From assembly GCA_019022495.1 (NCBI GenBank), contig JAFEKR010000006.1, positions 992,001 through 1,056,000 of the forward strand: DNA of 64,000 bases. The letters are read 5' to 3'. The position numbers and the translations under genes are program-made. Shown here in pieces: positions 21,926 to 33,295 of the stretch (the first letter of the stretch is position 1; every line of letters begins with the position of its first letter). The notes beneath the pieces are model-generated. The model worked only from the letters and a program-made list of their open reading frames with translations. It was not told where the DNA came from and searched no databases. Source of the stretch: Epichloe hybrida (Eukaryota; Ascomycota; Sordariomycetes; Hypocreales; Clavicipitaceae).

Positions 21926-23494
21926 TTAAGAGGAGGCAGTGTATGTCTGCTTGGGGAAAGGGTAACTGCGTGAATAGTCCGGGGTTAGTCGATTGCTTTC
22001 AGAAATTTGCAGAGATGAAAAAACTGGCTATTTGGTATGAAAGGAACGGGGTTGTGTCGGGCATGGATAAGACTTGTGCTGATGTTGTCCTCGTCGACAT
22101 GATTGGGACGAATCGGTTAGGGTAGAGGCATAATAATCGATGAGGTGCAATGATGAGACGCTTGAGTAAAAACAGAGGCCGTTGCAAAAGGAAAGTGATA
22201 TGTGAAGGTGAAGACTTACGAAGGTCCGAGCTCCTGAATGCTCAGTCTAGCCAGCCACTGTCCCATGTCGACACTGGTGGCGAGGTCCTTGTCCTGCATG
22301 ATACCGGCCAGAAACCCTCCGGCAAAGGCGTCACCGGCACCGTTGGTGTCGTTGATATGTTCCTTGGAGATGGCGTGAACCGGGAACTCCTTGATCTGGT
22401 CCTCACCTTGAACGGCGACCAGGGTAGGCTCGGTGCCTTGGGTGATAATGGCGACGCGCTTTCGCTTGCCGTTCTCCTTTGGCAGGTTAGCGAGGTGCTT
22501 GACGACATCCTTGGGATCCTTGGAGGGCAGGTCGTGCGACTCGGCGTAGGCAGCGGCCTCGGCCTCGTTGCCGATGACATAGTCCCAGTAAGGGGCGCTA
22601 GCGTCAACGGGATCCTTGAAGAACTGGGGAATGAAAGGAGCGGACAGAGACAAGACAAAGATCTTGTTCTTCTCAGCAGCCTGTTTTGCAAGCTCCATAA
22701 TGGCAGGGGGGCAGACTACACGGTGAGAAAGAACGATTGTTAGCTTTATCCGAGTACTTGTGCCTTCGTCAACGTTGGGAGAGAGAGTTGTATGCTCACC
22801 AGTGAAGTGGTAGCCACCGATGTAGAACACCTCGGCGTTCTCAACCAGGCTCCAGATCTCAGGCTTCTTCAAGTGGTCGAGGTCGTAGTGATTAGCAGCG
22901 CCCAAGTCGGTGCACAGGCTGCGGTTGTGGCCGGTAATGACAACACCACAACGACCAGTCTTCTGCTCGGGGTCAACACGGTACTCAACGCGCAGGCCAG
23001 CGGCCTTGACGGCATCGTGCATGATAGCAGAGTACTTGTCGTCACCAGCGCCACCTAGGTAGACGACGCTGTTAGGGGGCAGGATGTACTGAGCACCACG
23101 GGCAGAGTTCTGGGCAGCACCGCCGGCAATCAATTTGGCGTCGTAGTTGTTAAGAAGGTCCTCGTAGAGGGGCATGTGCTTCTCCTCGGCGAGGATGGCA
23201 TCGTTGGCCTTGAGGTCGTACTTGGCCAGGAGGTCGTCATTACCAACTGCCTGAATGTCTATCTTACCCTCGATGAGGCTATGGTTAGCCGCAGTGCTCT
23301 TTCAATGCCTCTCTGTTGATAGCCACCAGATTAAGTCATGGTGAGGGGAGGGGAACCTTGATGTGATGAGGGGGGAAAAATAACACCGCTGCTTCGGAAA
23401 GGGCCACCCTCAATTGCAACGCAACAAGCTGGTAGAACGTACCGAGAAGGGGGTTCTCGAGGCAAAGAAGACCGTATTCTTTTGAAGGAGCCAT
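21926..23494 (-). CDS. ADO1: Adenosine kinase (four exons)
   Basis: Minus-strand exons 23494-23443, 23258-22800, 22715-22220 and 21965-21926 give 348 residues. The enzyme phosphorylates adenosine to AMP using ATP and so clears adenosine from the methyl cycle. Visible family features are ENPLLDIQA at the start (across intron 1), AGGAAQNSARGAQYIL, GGAGDDKYS, the YIGGYHFTVCPPAI block restored across intron 2, and the PfkB signature DTNGAGDAFAGGFL near residue 292 with the catalytic Asp. The last exon is only 40 nt, encoding YPFPKQTYTASS after a 254-nt intron. I found it by looking for the family's terminal PFPKQTY motif. Without it the protein would stop just after SIQELGPS. The donors are GTACGT, GTGAGC and GTAAGT. 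Confidence 0.96.
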
Positions 23495-24457
23495 TTTGGA
23501 CGTGTGAATCTGTATGTTGTTAAGGTACTCCGTATATGCCAAAGTGAATAGGACGGAAAGCAACAAACAGGTGGGACTTTGTTAGCAACAAATCCCGGAG
23601 TTTAGAAAGTCCAAGTCTTAATACATAGTGAGAAATTTCAGGTGGATTTCAGGTAGATTTCAGGTGGGGTGGCGGGGCAGACCGAGCACCTCGCTGGAAG
23701 CTTTGGCGGCAGCCGGGTTTAGAACAACTTGTAGGTGACAATTGAGAGATCTGTTGTTGGTCCGCTCCCAGGACTGCGACAGCCTCCAGGACAGATCCTG
23801 GATAAATCTCCATACCACGAGATAAGTATCCATCAATTGGATATCCAAATGTCAGGCTGGTAGCTACTGTCTATGTGGGGAGGAATCGGTACCGGGTAGC
23901 TGTTGTTGGGTCATGCTGAGTGATGTGTAACGAACATACATTCATTCACTCCGTAATCCGTACTTCTTGTGCAATCGCTCTGTCTTTTGCCAGGAGCCTA
24001 CTCCGTACAGGTGGTGATAACAAACTTATGGAGTAACGACACGAAAATTGCGTGTCATTAGTTGATTGGCGGGTGAGACCGCTGTATAGCAGTTTCTGCG
24101 AAATTTGCATATCCAAGCAGGTCTCTTGCATGTCTTATTTCAACAACCTATTATATTATTTTGAGTCTGGCGCTTCATTTCTCAACTTGTGCACGTCTGA
24201 CCCGCGTGTGCTATGCCCTTTGAGCCGCAACTGGTCAACTCTGATTCCTCGAATCCGCTTCGTCATATCAGGTGATCGATTCACATCGCCAACTTCATCA
24301 CAATTGTAGCAGGGGGAACCGATTATTTTTGCGTACGCCAAATGCCATAGTACTTGCTTTCTGAGCTATCAGATTCCTGCTCGCAGCAATACAATCAATG
24401 ATAGATGCAAGCAAGCCACTGTAACACCATCCCAATGAGACCAAATTTTCCAGCCCC
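23495..24457. other. Intergenic, promoter of ADO1 and 3' end of uL2 gene
   Basis: About 960 bp with nonamers at 23526, 23954 and 23999. A short direct repeat (GATTTCAGGT) lies at about 23644-23666. No gene recognised. Confidence 0.55.
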
Positions 24458-25470
24458 TTAGTCCTTCGTCTTCTGAGTACCACGCAACAGACCCGTCCTT
24501 CTGGCAGCAATAAGACCGGCCTTTTGACCCTGGGCGGCATATCGAGAGATGGTTGAAGCTTTACCAATGTGCTGATGGTTACCCTGTGCAAGTTGTCAGC
24601 GTTCCACTCAAAAGTCGTATGTTTGCAAGCTTCGGAAATACGTACACCACCGTGAGGATGGTCCACAGGGTTCATGGCAACACCACGAGTCTTGGGCCAG
24701 CTGTTGCGTTTGACGGCGAACTTGTGCTTAGCACGAGAAGCCTTCAAGAGAGGCTTGTCGGTACGACCACCACCAGCAACGATACCGATCATACCACGGG
24801 CGGAGGACTGGACAACCTTCTTGGCGCCTGAGGGAAGCTTGATACGGGTCTTGCCCTCGTCGGGGTTGTGGCCAATGATGGTGATGTAGCCACCGGAGGT
24901 ACGACCCAGAGAGCCACGGTCACCGAGTTTCTCCTCAACGTTGGAGACTACGGTACCCTCAGGCATTTCCCCAAGTGGCAGGACGTTGCCAACAGTCAAG
25001 GCAGCCTTCTTTCCGGCGTAGATGAACTGGCCAGTGTACATGCCCTCGTTGGCGATGAAGGTCTCGCAGACCTGCTTGTACTTGTAAGGGTGGCGGAAAG
25101 TGACCTTAGCAAGGGGAGCACCACGACCTGAGACACAAAATTGAATCGTCAGCCTTTCGCCCTCGAATCCAATCCCTGATTCCAATTCCGATTGTATAGT
25201 CGGCGGACTGGAAAATGTATGAAGACTGACCAGGGTCGTGTATGATGTCCTTGACTATACCACGGACATAGCCATGGCGTTCGGCGTAGTCGAGAGTGCG
25301 GAACTTGGCAGGGGCCTTATTCAAGCGCGTGTTGGCCGCTATTGCCACATGTTAGTCAATCTGATCCCTTTCGTCGTTGTCGTCGAACATCGAAGTCGAA
25401 ATTCTCGCGGGCGGTACTGACTGAAAATGGATCCACGACCCTTGCGCTGATTGCGAATAACTCTACCCAT
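24458..25470 (-). CDS. RPL2: 60S ribosomal protein uL2 (L8e / RPL2), four coding exons
   Basis: Minus-strand exons 25470-25422, 25338-25231, 25127-24646 and 24583-24458 give 254 residues, the same length as yeast RPL2. The start [16 protein letters not shown] is spliced to [20 protein letters not shown]. The core has [46 protein letters not shown] and the peptidyl-transferase-proximal [19 protein letters not shown], where the last intron falls between the two glycines. The C-terminus is [12 protein letters not shown]. uL2 is essential for 60S assembly and sits close to the catalytic centre. A probable 5'-UTR intron lies upstream. Donors GTCAGT (two) and GTACGT are non-optimal but supported by exact family reading. 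Confidence 0.97.
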
Positions 25471-25508
25471 GGCGGCTCGTGTGGACTCGATGCAATCGTT
25501 CGAGTATA

Positions 25509-25572
25509 CTGTTGTAGAAAACGCTGTCAGTTAGTTGCCGAGCCGAGGGCTTGGTGTTGGGGAAGAATTTAC
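25509..25572 (-). other. Probable 5'-UTR intron of the uL2 gene
   Basis: On the minus strand, GTAAAT begins at 25572. A branch-like CTAACTGAC lies near the end and CAACAG closes the 64-nt segment, 38 bases before the uL2 start codon. Leader introns are common in fungal ribosomal protein genes. cDNA would settle it. Confidence 0.5.
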
Positions 25573-26915
25573 CTGGCTACCGCCGCTTGGTGTTTTATCA
25601 AACTAAGGCGTTGTTCTGCACACTTGATGATAATTTTTTGTGTGCGGGACCTCGCAAACGCTGGGAGGAGCCCTGACCACGTGATCTTGATATGGACGGT
25701 CGGCAAGCGAGCTAATACTAGTCCGGACAGTCATCTACGGACCGCTTTTCCAATGGAGTCAAATGTCCCCACCTTTTTATTTGCGGCATCTTGTCCAGCC
25801 CAGACACATTTCGCTAACCAGAGATAATTCCTATCGGGACTGGTATCGGCAAATTTCTCCACCCTTGTCCAGTCAATATCTTGATAGTGAAATCTCTTTC
25901 GCGTTACGCGACCACTACATTTCTTATATAATTATCTATTATCATGAAGCCAATGCGTCGCGGTGAATGAGCATGTATTGGAAAGTTGCCAGATTTTACC
26001 GCAACGTGGGCTCATGGTTTCTTCAGCCGCGAGTGGCATGTGGAAACGCGCTTTGCTACGAGGCATCGAATCCACCCCTGGCCATACTCCGTACTTGCAG
26101 GTTGATCAGATCATAAAGTTCTGTCGAAGAATCTTTCAGATGCACAAGGCAACTAAAACTATAAGTGCTACTACTGCTACGAAGGCCGACTCCAAATAGT
26201 TATGACCGCATCGTGATGAGTTTGCATAACCAATGCTCAGAGTGGCAACATGCAGGACTAATTTGGCATTTAAAAAAAAAGAGAAAAAAAAAAAGAAATG
26301 AGCCACACGGGCTATGTGTTACTACGCCAGCAACCAAGTTCACGATGCTCCATCAGATTGAAACTCACCATGTCTTCATAGAAGCCTTACGACATTGTTA
26401 CGAACCACATTTGTCGACTTAGAATATGTTTACGTACTTCGTACTGTTTGAACAAGAAAACTGAGCAGTCTGGTATTCTGTGGGGTTTGTATCAGACTTT
26501 TCCTCACGGCTGTGATACCATCAGTGCCCCCTTTGCTGATGCAGATCGCGGCACACTCTGGTACAGTTCATACACAAGGTCTCCTGTGAAGGGTCTAGGA
26601 CTCTAGTCCACTGGCTGAGGTATTGAGTAGCGGCGAGACAAGTCACGGCGAGAAGGACAAGGGAGAGCATAGCGTTTGTCTCAAGTTCGGACCTTCGAGA
26701 CGAGGTAGATCTGGTAGTTAGGCGCTGCAAAAGAATTTGGACATTTATAGACTCTTACCCAACCAATTGGCTCGAACATGATTTGTGGTGGTATGGACGT
26801 GGGTTTGGCTTTATTATTAGTGCACGCCTCAACGACGACGCAACAACGACGGCTTTTGGCTTCCTTCACTTCTCCACATACTGCGACATCCTCCTGCACC
26901 GCGGACACAGCCAAT
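25573..26915. other. Divergent promoter region, no firm gene
   Basis: 1.3 kb upstream of both the uL2 gene and the WHIM-like gene. It holds a nonamer at 26085. A 49-codon minus-strand frame (26670-26521) has a hydrophobic start and four Cys, but I regard it as unproven. The frame of the WHIM-like gene is open back to an ATG at 26778. Confidence 0.5.
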
Positions 26916-29129
26916 ATGTCCGCCGACGAAGATTCGTCTGACCTTTCGTCCTTGTCGTCGCTATCGCCTGTTCCATCAGATGCCGAATTGGATGATAATA
27001 GCGACGATGCGGCGCCCAAGTCGAAGGGTGGCATCTTGAAGTTCTTCCCCAAGCTGTCAGAACAGTCTCCTAAAGGGCCGTCGCCACCACCGCGAAAACG
27101 GTCGCCATCACCACCTCACGAATATGTGCTTGCTGATAACCCTGATATAGCAGTAAGTTCCCAAGACGTTTATTTCGCGTTGAATAATCGTCCGGTCGAT
27201 CTTCTTTCTACTTGTAGCGCCCTTGTCGCGTTGATGAGTTGATGTGACGCGAAACTTCGCGTACTAGAATGCCACACAGCAATCAAGCAACTGACCTGGC
27301 CACAGTTCATTGTCATGTTCAGAAGCCGATTTAGCGACGCATTCCCCAAATCTCTTGCTCATTTCGGTCCACAAGAACTGGAACGCGACGTTGTCGAGTC
27401 TATCGCCGGCGATCGAGTTGAACAATTTCTTTGCGCTTTATTGGGTTTACTGTTGAACCGAAAGCAGGATGTCAAGTAAGCTGAGCCTTGCTGAACACAA
27501 CGTGCCCAGACACTGACAGAGTCGACCTTGTTCTTACAGACCGGGACATTATGGAAGAGCTCTGGAGGATGCGATCGCATCTCACAAGAGCCAGTGGCCG
27601 CCGTCTTGGAAAGAGAAGAACCCCCTATCTGGTGGTGCAGGCTTCAATTCAATGACGCCATCTGAGCGAGTACGACTCACTATTATAGCTTGAATTGCTT
27701 GTAAAATGCTGACAAGTTATAGCTCACGCTGCTACGGACTTTAATTCTTTGGTCTATGGCTTCTTCTGATACCGTCAAGGGAGTGATCAACCAATCTTAT
27801 AAGCAAAATCGCCAAGAAGACGATTTGAACCAACCTAGGTCGGTGCAATCCTGGGGTTCTGACGGAGATAAGCGACGCTACTTCTTAGTTGAAGGCCAAG
27901 ATGACACGAACTTTCGAATATACCGAGAGAGCAACCCAGCTGGTACAAATAGGACTTGGTGGAGCGTTGCTGGGTCTATCGAAGAATTGAGAGCCCTTGC
28001 CGAGAAGCTCGAAACAAGAGATGGCGGCCCAAAGGCCAGAAAATTGGCCCAGAAGATGCTGCAAGTCATCCCTCGCTTTGAGGCAGGCGAAGAGGTCAGT
28101 GCTCTGAAAAACGCGGGCATCCTGCGTTGTCTTCTTGCCCATTATTCCTTGCGACTATGGGCGAGGAGACAGCTGGAAATCGAGGAAGGGGCCTGTGGCT
28201 GACATTTCAAACAGAAACGCAAGCGCCGAGACTATCGTCAGATGCGAAAGGAACAATTCAAACGTCCAGAACCCGGCTTTTCGATGTATGAGGGAAGGAC
28301 GCGTGGTAAACGAATCAAGTACACTTACTCAGATGATGAGGACGCCTTCTACTCTGACTCGACAGTCAATCGGCGATCAGCTCGTAATACCGGTGCGAAC
28401 ACGCCGGCAGAGACCGGCCCAGTCACAACCTCAACTGGTAGACAAATCAGAGCGCCCCCCCGGCTAAACATGATGGCAGGTGAGATTGCTCCTGGGAGCG
28501 TCCAGGGAAATTTCCCCGAAATGGAACACGACGAGTCAACCGAGTCAACCGGACGATTTCGGCGTTTAGCAGCACACCAGGATATCAGCAACTGGCGGGA
28601 GGATCAATCACGGCATGGCGACAGCGATGTGGAGAGTGAAGCTGAGTTCGGAGATGATGAAGATGATAAGGATGCCCATGTGCCGGCTGAAGAGTTTGAA
28701 GATGAAGTCGACTTTGTTGATGGAGAGGCAATGGTCGTAGATGACCTATCTGAACAACCTCAACGTCTAGTCGTGAAGCTTTCAGTTACGCCACCAAAGC
28801 TTAGAGGAGCGTTGACTCTTATCGAGCAGACACCAAAAATGCTTCCTAGACCAGACGCAGAAGATTGGAACATCGACACTAGCGTGTCAGATTCGAAGGC
28901 GATTAAGATGCAAGACGCAGCAGTCCCTGAAGCCCAGCCAAATTCGACAGAGCTGGCAAGAAAACAACAGACTCCACCGCCAATGGCCAACACGCCCCAA
29001 ACCGAAACACAGATTAGCCTCAACAATATTCCTGAGAAGAGGAATCACGTCAACGCCCCAGAATTACCTGTCGCCGCTCCGACATTGCTGGCTTTTCGCG
29101 GAAGCCCAGAGAAGTCGCATGTCAGCTAG
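26916..29129 (+). CDS. Probable chromatin protein with WHIM-like region (five exons)
   Basis: Exons 26916-27152, 27306-27475, 27540-27669, 27723-28094 and 28215-29129 give 607 residues. The start is Ser/Asp-rich (MSADEDSSDLSSLSS), followed by GGILKFFPKL. The ordered middle has FIVMFRSRFSDAFP, GPQELERDVVE, LTLLRTLILWSMASSDTVKG and DGDKRRYFLVEGQDDTNFR. TWWSVAGSIEELRALAEKLE completes it. This arrangement resembles DDT/WHIM modules that dock ISWI-type remodelers onto nucleosomes. The rest is basic then acidic, with GRTRGKRIKYTYSDDEDAF and a disordered tail. I recognise it as a conserved fungal protein, but the WHIM assignment is from memory of the motif. An upstream in-frame ATG (26778) would add 46 residues with a signal-like start, which is unlikely for a nuclear protein. 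Confidence 0.82.
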
Positions 29130-29544
29130 TCTCATCCTCGGGAGGCGTGAACGGCACTCAGTAGGGAATGATATCGGCGTTGGTTGCATTTGGGCATGTC
29201 GGCGTTGGAGTTTCAATGAATTATTCATAATCACAACATGCACTATTTAGAGATCATTTTCTCTTGTCCCAGTAGAGTAAGATCTGGAAGAGGATGATGT
29301 CTACAAGAATGCGAGGTGAAGTGGCTGATAAACTTTGACCGGCAGGAGGTATCATGCTAAAATAAAAATAGAGATGTCAAGGTGGCTGACACGGGATTGT
29401 TTTCCTCCCACAAAGCAATATATACATTGTGATTACTGTAAACATGAAACTGGTTGGACAGTGGCCGGCGTGTATGCATGGAGCGAAGCTAGCATAGATA
29501 CAAGTTTTGGTTCGTAATCATTAGGTTTTCATCTTTCGCTTTGG
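29130..29544. other. Convergent 3' region, nothing seen
   Basis: 415 bp between the stop codons of the WHIM-like gene and the DUF1770 gene. Only 3' UTR is expected. Confidence 0.6.
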
Positions 29545-30088
29545 TCATGTCCAGTTATTGACGCCGTACCACCATCTCCTTACGCGCGAGCCTGCCGTGT
29601 TACCATGCAGCTTTGCACTGCGATTCCAATTCTGCCAGCCGCATAATAGCAAGTTGTAAATCACACCCTGTGCTAGAGGCATTATAACCTGTGTATGTGT
29701 CAGTTGCCGACGTAAATAATATCGTCTACTACAGAGCATCGGCACAATTTCTTACCTGATCTCTGGCTGTGATGAGCATGATCTTCCACCACGTATCTGC
29801 GTTAGCAATGCTCCGCAAGTAGCTTTGCTCGAAACGCAGATCTGGTAGAGGAGGCAGGTTATGAGATTTTCGAGCTGGTCTTAGGACGCTGTAGGGAATA
29901 TCGTCATCATCGTGGTCAATGTCGTTTGGTACATCGTCGTCGCTTAGACGGGGGCTGTGAATGGTGAATTGATCTTTCTTATCGGCGGCCGTGGACGGCG
30001 CAGCGTCGAAGTCGATATCGGGGTGGGATCGGATGTGGCCTGCCTGGATGGTCTCGGCAACTTCGGTGGCCACTGATTCCATGTCCAT
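29545..30088 (-). CDS. DUF1770-type protein of unknown function (two exons)
   Basis: Minus-strand exons 30088-29756 and 29688-29545, with a 67-nt intron (GTAAGA...ACAG), give 158 residues. The N-terminal half is acidic and Ser-rich (DIDHDDDDIPYSVLRPARK). The C-terminal half holds the conserved block LPPLPDLRFEQSYLRSIANADTWWKIMLITARDQ, spliced to VIMPLAQGVIYNLLLCGWQNW and RVRRWWYGVNNW. That block matches the fungal DUF1770 family as I remember it. The hydrophobic stretch around the splice junction could be a single membrane-associated helix. No biochemical role is known to me. The gene is divergent from eRF1 with 557 bp between starts. Confidence 0.87.
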
Positions 30089-30645
30089 ATTGGCCGAGAG
30101 GATACTGCGTTCTCGAAAGTTTCAATGAGGTAAGGAAATATTGTGCTTTTGCTTTTGACATGAGAGCTTGATTACGTTGACCACGAGATTGCGATTCTGC
30201 CGGGCGGTGAGGTTCGCTAGGTAGTACCTACTACCTATGTACAGTGGTGTAGGCATCCAGGGCGAAGTTGTGTCAGAGGTCCATATTTACGCTGGGGCAG
30301 CGGATACGGTTGACCCAATTGTGCCGCAACAGCGCCAGGCACTGGTGCGCTGGCAGCTTCGAGCCTGGTTCAAAGTGGGCGTGGGCGTGTTTCGAGTACC
30401 TACGGAGTACTATTAACACTAAATGGAGTTGTTGGTGTGCACCTGCCAGCACAATAATAAATAAATACATAAAATCCTGGCTCCGACATCTTACTCCTGG
30501 CCCATCGTATCCAGCAGCACATCCGCGCTTCGCACTCGTTTGCTCCTCGCTCATCTGTTCTTTGACTCGACGAGAAGGGAGATTCCTGCTCCGCGGGACC
30601 AAGCCAAACATTTTGTCCTCCATCGTTTGAATAAAAGCCGCCATT
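30089..30645. promoter_or_regulatory. Divergent promoter of the DUF1770 gene and eRF1
   Basis: 557 bp between two start codons on opposite strands. A TACGGAGTA nonamer lies at 30401-30409. Pyrimidine-rich sequence precedes the eRF1 ATG. No other feature is evident. Confidence 0.55.
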
Positions 30646-32370
30646 ATGTCTGAAGCGCAAGCGAACGAGGCCGAGAGAAACGTAAGTTGGCAACACCCAC
30701 GCACCGCACCCGCACACACGAGAAAATTGTGCTCTACGCCAGCCAGCCCCTCCCTCTTGGGCTGCTCCCTCTTGGGCTGCCCCCCTTGAGCTGCCCCTCC
30801 TCCCTCCTGTCGGCGGGCCGAGTGGTGCGGGCGACGACGCACCGCATGGCGCCCAACGACGACAGCCAGAGCGCCCACGACGACTCCGGGGACATCAAGC
30901 AGAACGTGCAGCAACTTCACAACACAGGTTGCCGAGCACTTGAGCTGACAATTTCGCCCATAGATTGAGATCTGGAAAATCAAGAAGCTGATCAAGCGAC
31001 TTGAAGCTGCCAGAGGCAATGGAACCTCTATGATTTCTCTCATCATTCGTATGTCCCGCGTTTACGCAAACCGCTACCCTACCATCGATTTTTACTGACA
31101 AGAGCGACCTTGCAGCTCCAAAGGATCAGGTTTCCCGTGCAGCCAAAATGCTGGCTGAAGAATACGTGGGTTTCGATGCTCCAAGTACGTGGGTTGGCTT
31201 TCTCATGCTGACATGACCCGTGGTCTTTCGTAGGGTACTGCATCCAACATCAAGTCGCGTGTCAACCGACAATCCGTCTTGTCCGCCATTACATCAACCC
31301 AGAATCGATTGAAGCTGTATACAAAGGTTCCCCCCAATGGTCTGGTCATCTACTGTGGTGAAATTTTGACCTCGGAAGGAAAGGAGCGAAAGGTCAATAT
31401 TGATTTTGAGCCCTTCAAGCCCATTAATACCTCGCTGTATCTTTGCGACAACAAGTTTCACACCGAAGCCCTGGCTGAGCTGCTGGAGTCTGACCAAAAG
31501 TTTGGGTTCATCATCATGGATGGTAATGGTGCCCTTTTCGGCACCCTCAGCGGCAACACCCGTGATATCGTCCACAAGTTCTCCGTCGATCTTCCCAAGA
31601 AGCACGGACGTGGTGGTCAGTCCGCCTTGCGTTTCGCTCGTCTTCGTGAGGAAAAGCGCCACAACTATGTTCGAAAGGTTGCCGAGTTGGCCGTCCAGAA
31701 CTTCATCACCAACGACAAGGTGAACGTGGCCGGTATTGTTCTTGCTGGTTCTGCCGACTTCAAGAACGACCTTAACGCGTCCGATATGTTCGACAACCGT
31801 CTCCAGACGAAAGTCATCAAGGTTGTCGACGTATCATATGGCGGTGAAAACGGTTTCAACCAGGCTATTGAGTTGTCGTCTGAAACTCTTGGAAATGTCA
31901 AGTTTATTCAGGAGAAGAAGCTTATCGGCAAGTATTTCGAGGAAATCAGTCAGGACACCGGCAAGGTGTGCTATGGTATTGAGGACACTTTGAAGGCCCT
32001 GGAGCTCGGAGCTGTCGAGACTCTCATTGTATTTGAGAACCTCGAGATCACTCGTTGGGTCTTGAAGGACAGCAATGGCGACGAGTCTATCCTGCATTTC
32101 TCCAAGCAACAGGAACAGGCCAACAGAGACAAGTTTTTGGATTCATCTACTGGTCAGGAGAAGGATATTGTATCTCAAGAGTCCTTCTTGGAATGGATTG
32201 CCGAGCATTACAAGGACTTTGGCGCTGCGCTCGAGTTCGTGTCTGATCGCTCGACCGAGGGCAACCAGTTCGTCAAAGGTTTCGGCGGCATCGGTGGAAT
32301 CCTTCGCTACAAGGTCAACTTTGAGCAGCTGGCTGATCTCAGTGACGATGATGAATACTATGACGATTGA
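30646..32370 (+). CDS. SUP45: Eukaryotic translation release factor eRF1 (four exons)
   Basis: Exons 30646-30681, 30964-31048, 31116-31165 and 31234-32370 give 435 residues. eRF1 reads all three stop codons in the ribosomal A site and triggers peptide release with eRF3. The stop-recognition elements are present: the TASNIKS loop (NIKS about residues 62-65) and YLCDNKF (about 126-132). The GGQ hydrolysis motif is in [22 protein letters not shown] (GGQ about 184-186). The C-terminus ends in an acidic tail, [10 protein letters not shown], as expected for eRF3 binding. Intron 1 is long (282 nt) and splits the family sequence [16 protein letters not shown]. The exon 2-3 junction rebuilds LIIPPKDQV. 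The stop is UGA followed by C, and the same frame stays open for another 74 codons (see separate entry). Confidence 0.98.
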
Positions 32371-32595
32371 CCTGTGGATCCCCTCGTCTCAAACGAGGGC
32401 TCTGCTCAAGTTCAACCGTCTGCACAAAACGAGGATGACACGCGCCAGGATGACGACGCGCCGAGGTCGACCAATGCCGCGCCGCTGTCATTTGCGCAGA
32501 AGCGCTTGATGCGTAATGCCGAGTCTGGTCTTGTGACCCAAGGCCATCAGGCATCGCGACCAAGTCCACTTCGTTCAATGATGACGGCTACTTGA
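32371..32595 (+). other. In-frame open extension behind the eRF1 stop codon
   Basis: Directly after the eRF1 TGA (32368-32370) the same reading frame runs through 74 sense codons to a second TGA at 32593-32595. The encoded segment is hydrophilic: an acidic patch (NEDDTRQDDDAP) is followed by PLSFAQKRLMRNAESGL and a Ser/Pro/Arg-rich end. There is no terminal peroxisomal signal. The first stop context is UGA-C, the leakiest tetranucleotide in yeast and mammalian reporters. By my count 41 of 74 third positions are G or C. This may be a readthrough C-terminal extension or chance open 3' UTR. Confidence 0.35.
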
Positions 32596-33295
32596 GCTCA
32601 TTGATTGGCACATATTAGAGGTGAGACACCATTCATCCCTTCCCGATACCAACCCTTCGGTTCTCACGCGGAAGGATAGGTGCACCGCACGATCTGAAGG
32701 CAAATCTCGCGAGATGAGGTGTTGAATAAACGGCAAAGTCTTTTTGCAAAAGTTTGGAGGTGGTCATACCAGCGACTCGCAACTCGTCCTGGTCATGAGC
32801 GTGGACTAGTGGACACAAGTCGTCCTATGTATTCTTTTTACATGCTTCTGCTTCTGCTTTTGATCCGGGCTCCCAACTGATAGACTGTAACCTGGAGAAT
32901 AGCTGCCAAGAGGAATAGTTTCAAGGATAGCAAAATGGTCATTATTCATTTCTTTAGTGAATATTAAAATTCAATTCTTCCCCTATCACACATTCGCTTC
33001 CGATAACCGACAACGTGCGTGACTCAATACAGACTGCGCAAAATTGAGCTCGTGTTGTGCCTCGTGTTGTGCCTGCGTTTTCGGGGGGGGCCTGGCGTTC
33101 TGCATGTCACTTTGCACACCTGCTGTGGGGCGTCTCTGACTCTCGCGACCACCGGCTTAGCTGGCTGATTTGCACAGGATTTTTATTCTACAAAAAGGTT
33201 TCCACGCGCCGGCTATATATCCCACGGGCGTGAATGTGCTCCAGAGCATAGATAGACGTGCTACTGGAGAACCTGTTCGCACCAGGTTGTCCGTC
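32596..33295. other. Intergenic, no gene recognised
   Basis: 700 bp between the second in-frame stop behind eRF1 and the SIP3-like start. It should hold the eRF1 polyadenylation site and the downstream promoter. The SIP3-like frame is open back to 33170, but the codons before 33296 look like leader. Confidence 0.55.

Noticed and set aside
22150..22743. 197-codon plus-strand frame opposite adenosine kinase
   Set aside because: It is an antisense shadow of adenosine kinase exon 3, whose motifs are unmistakable.
26521..26670. 49-residue minus-strand peptide with signal-like start and CxxC
   Set aside because: Too short to separate from chance; no homologue recognised and it lies within a divergent promoter.
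26778..26915. Upstream in-frame start for the WHIM-like gene
   Set aside because: It would add a hydrophobic signal-like segment to a protein that looks nuclear. The Met at 26916 starts the acidic N-terminus typical of such proteins.
30273..31046. 257-codon minus-strand frame across the eRF1 promoter and exon 1
   Set aside because: It overlaps eRF1 exons 1 and 2 antisense, has no motif, and is explained by GC-rich intron sequence.
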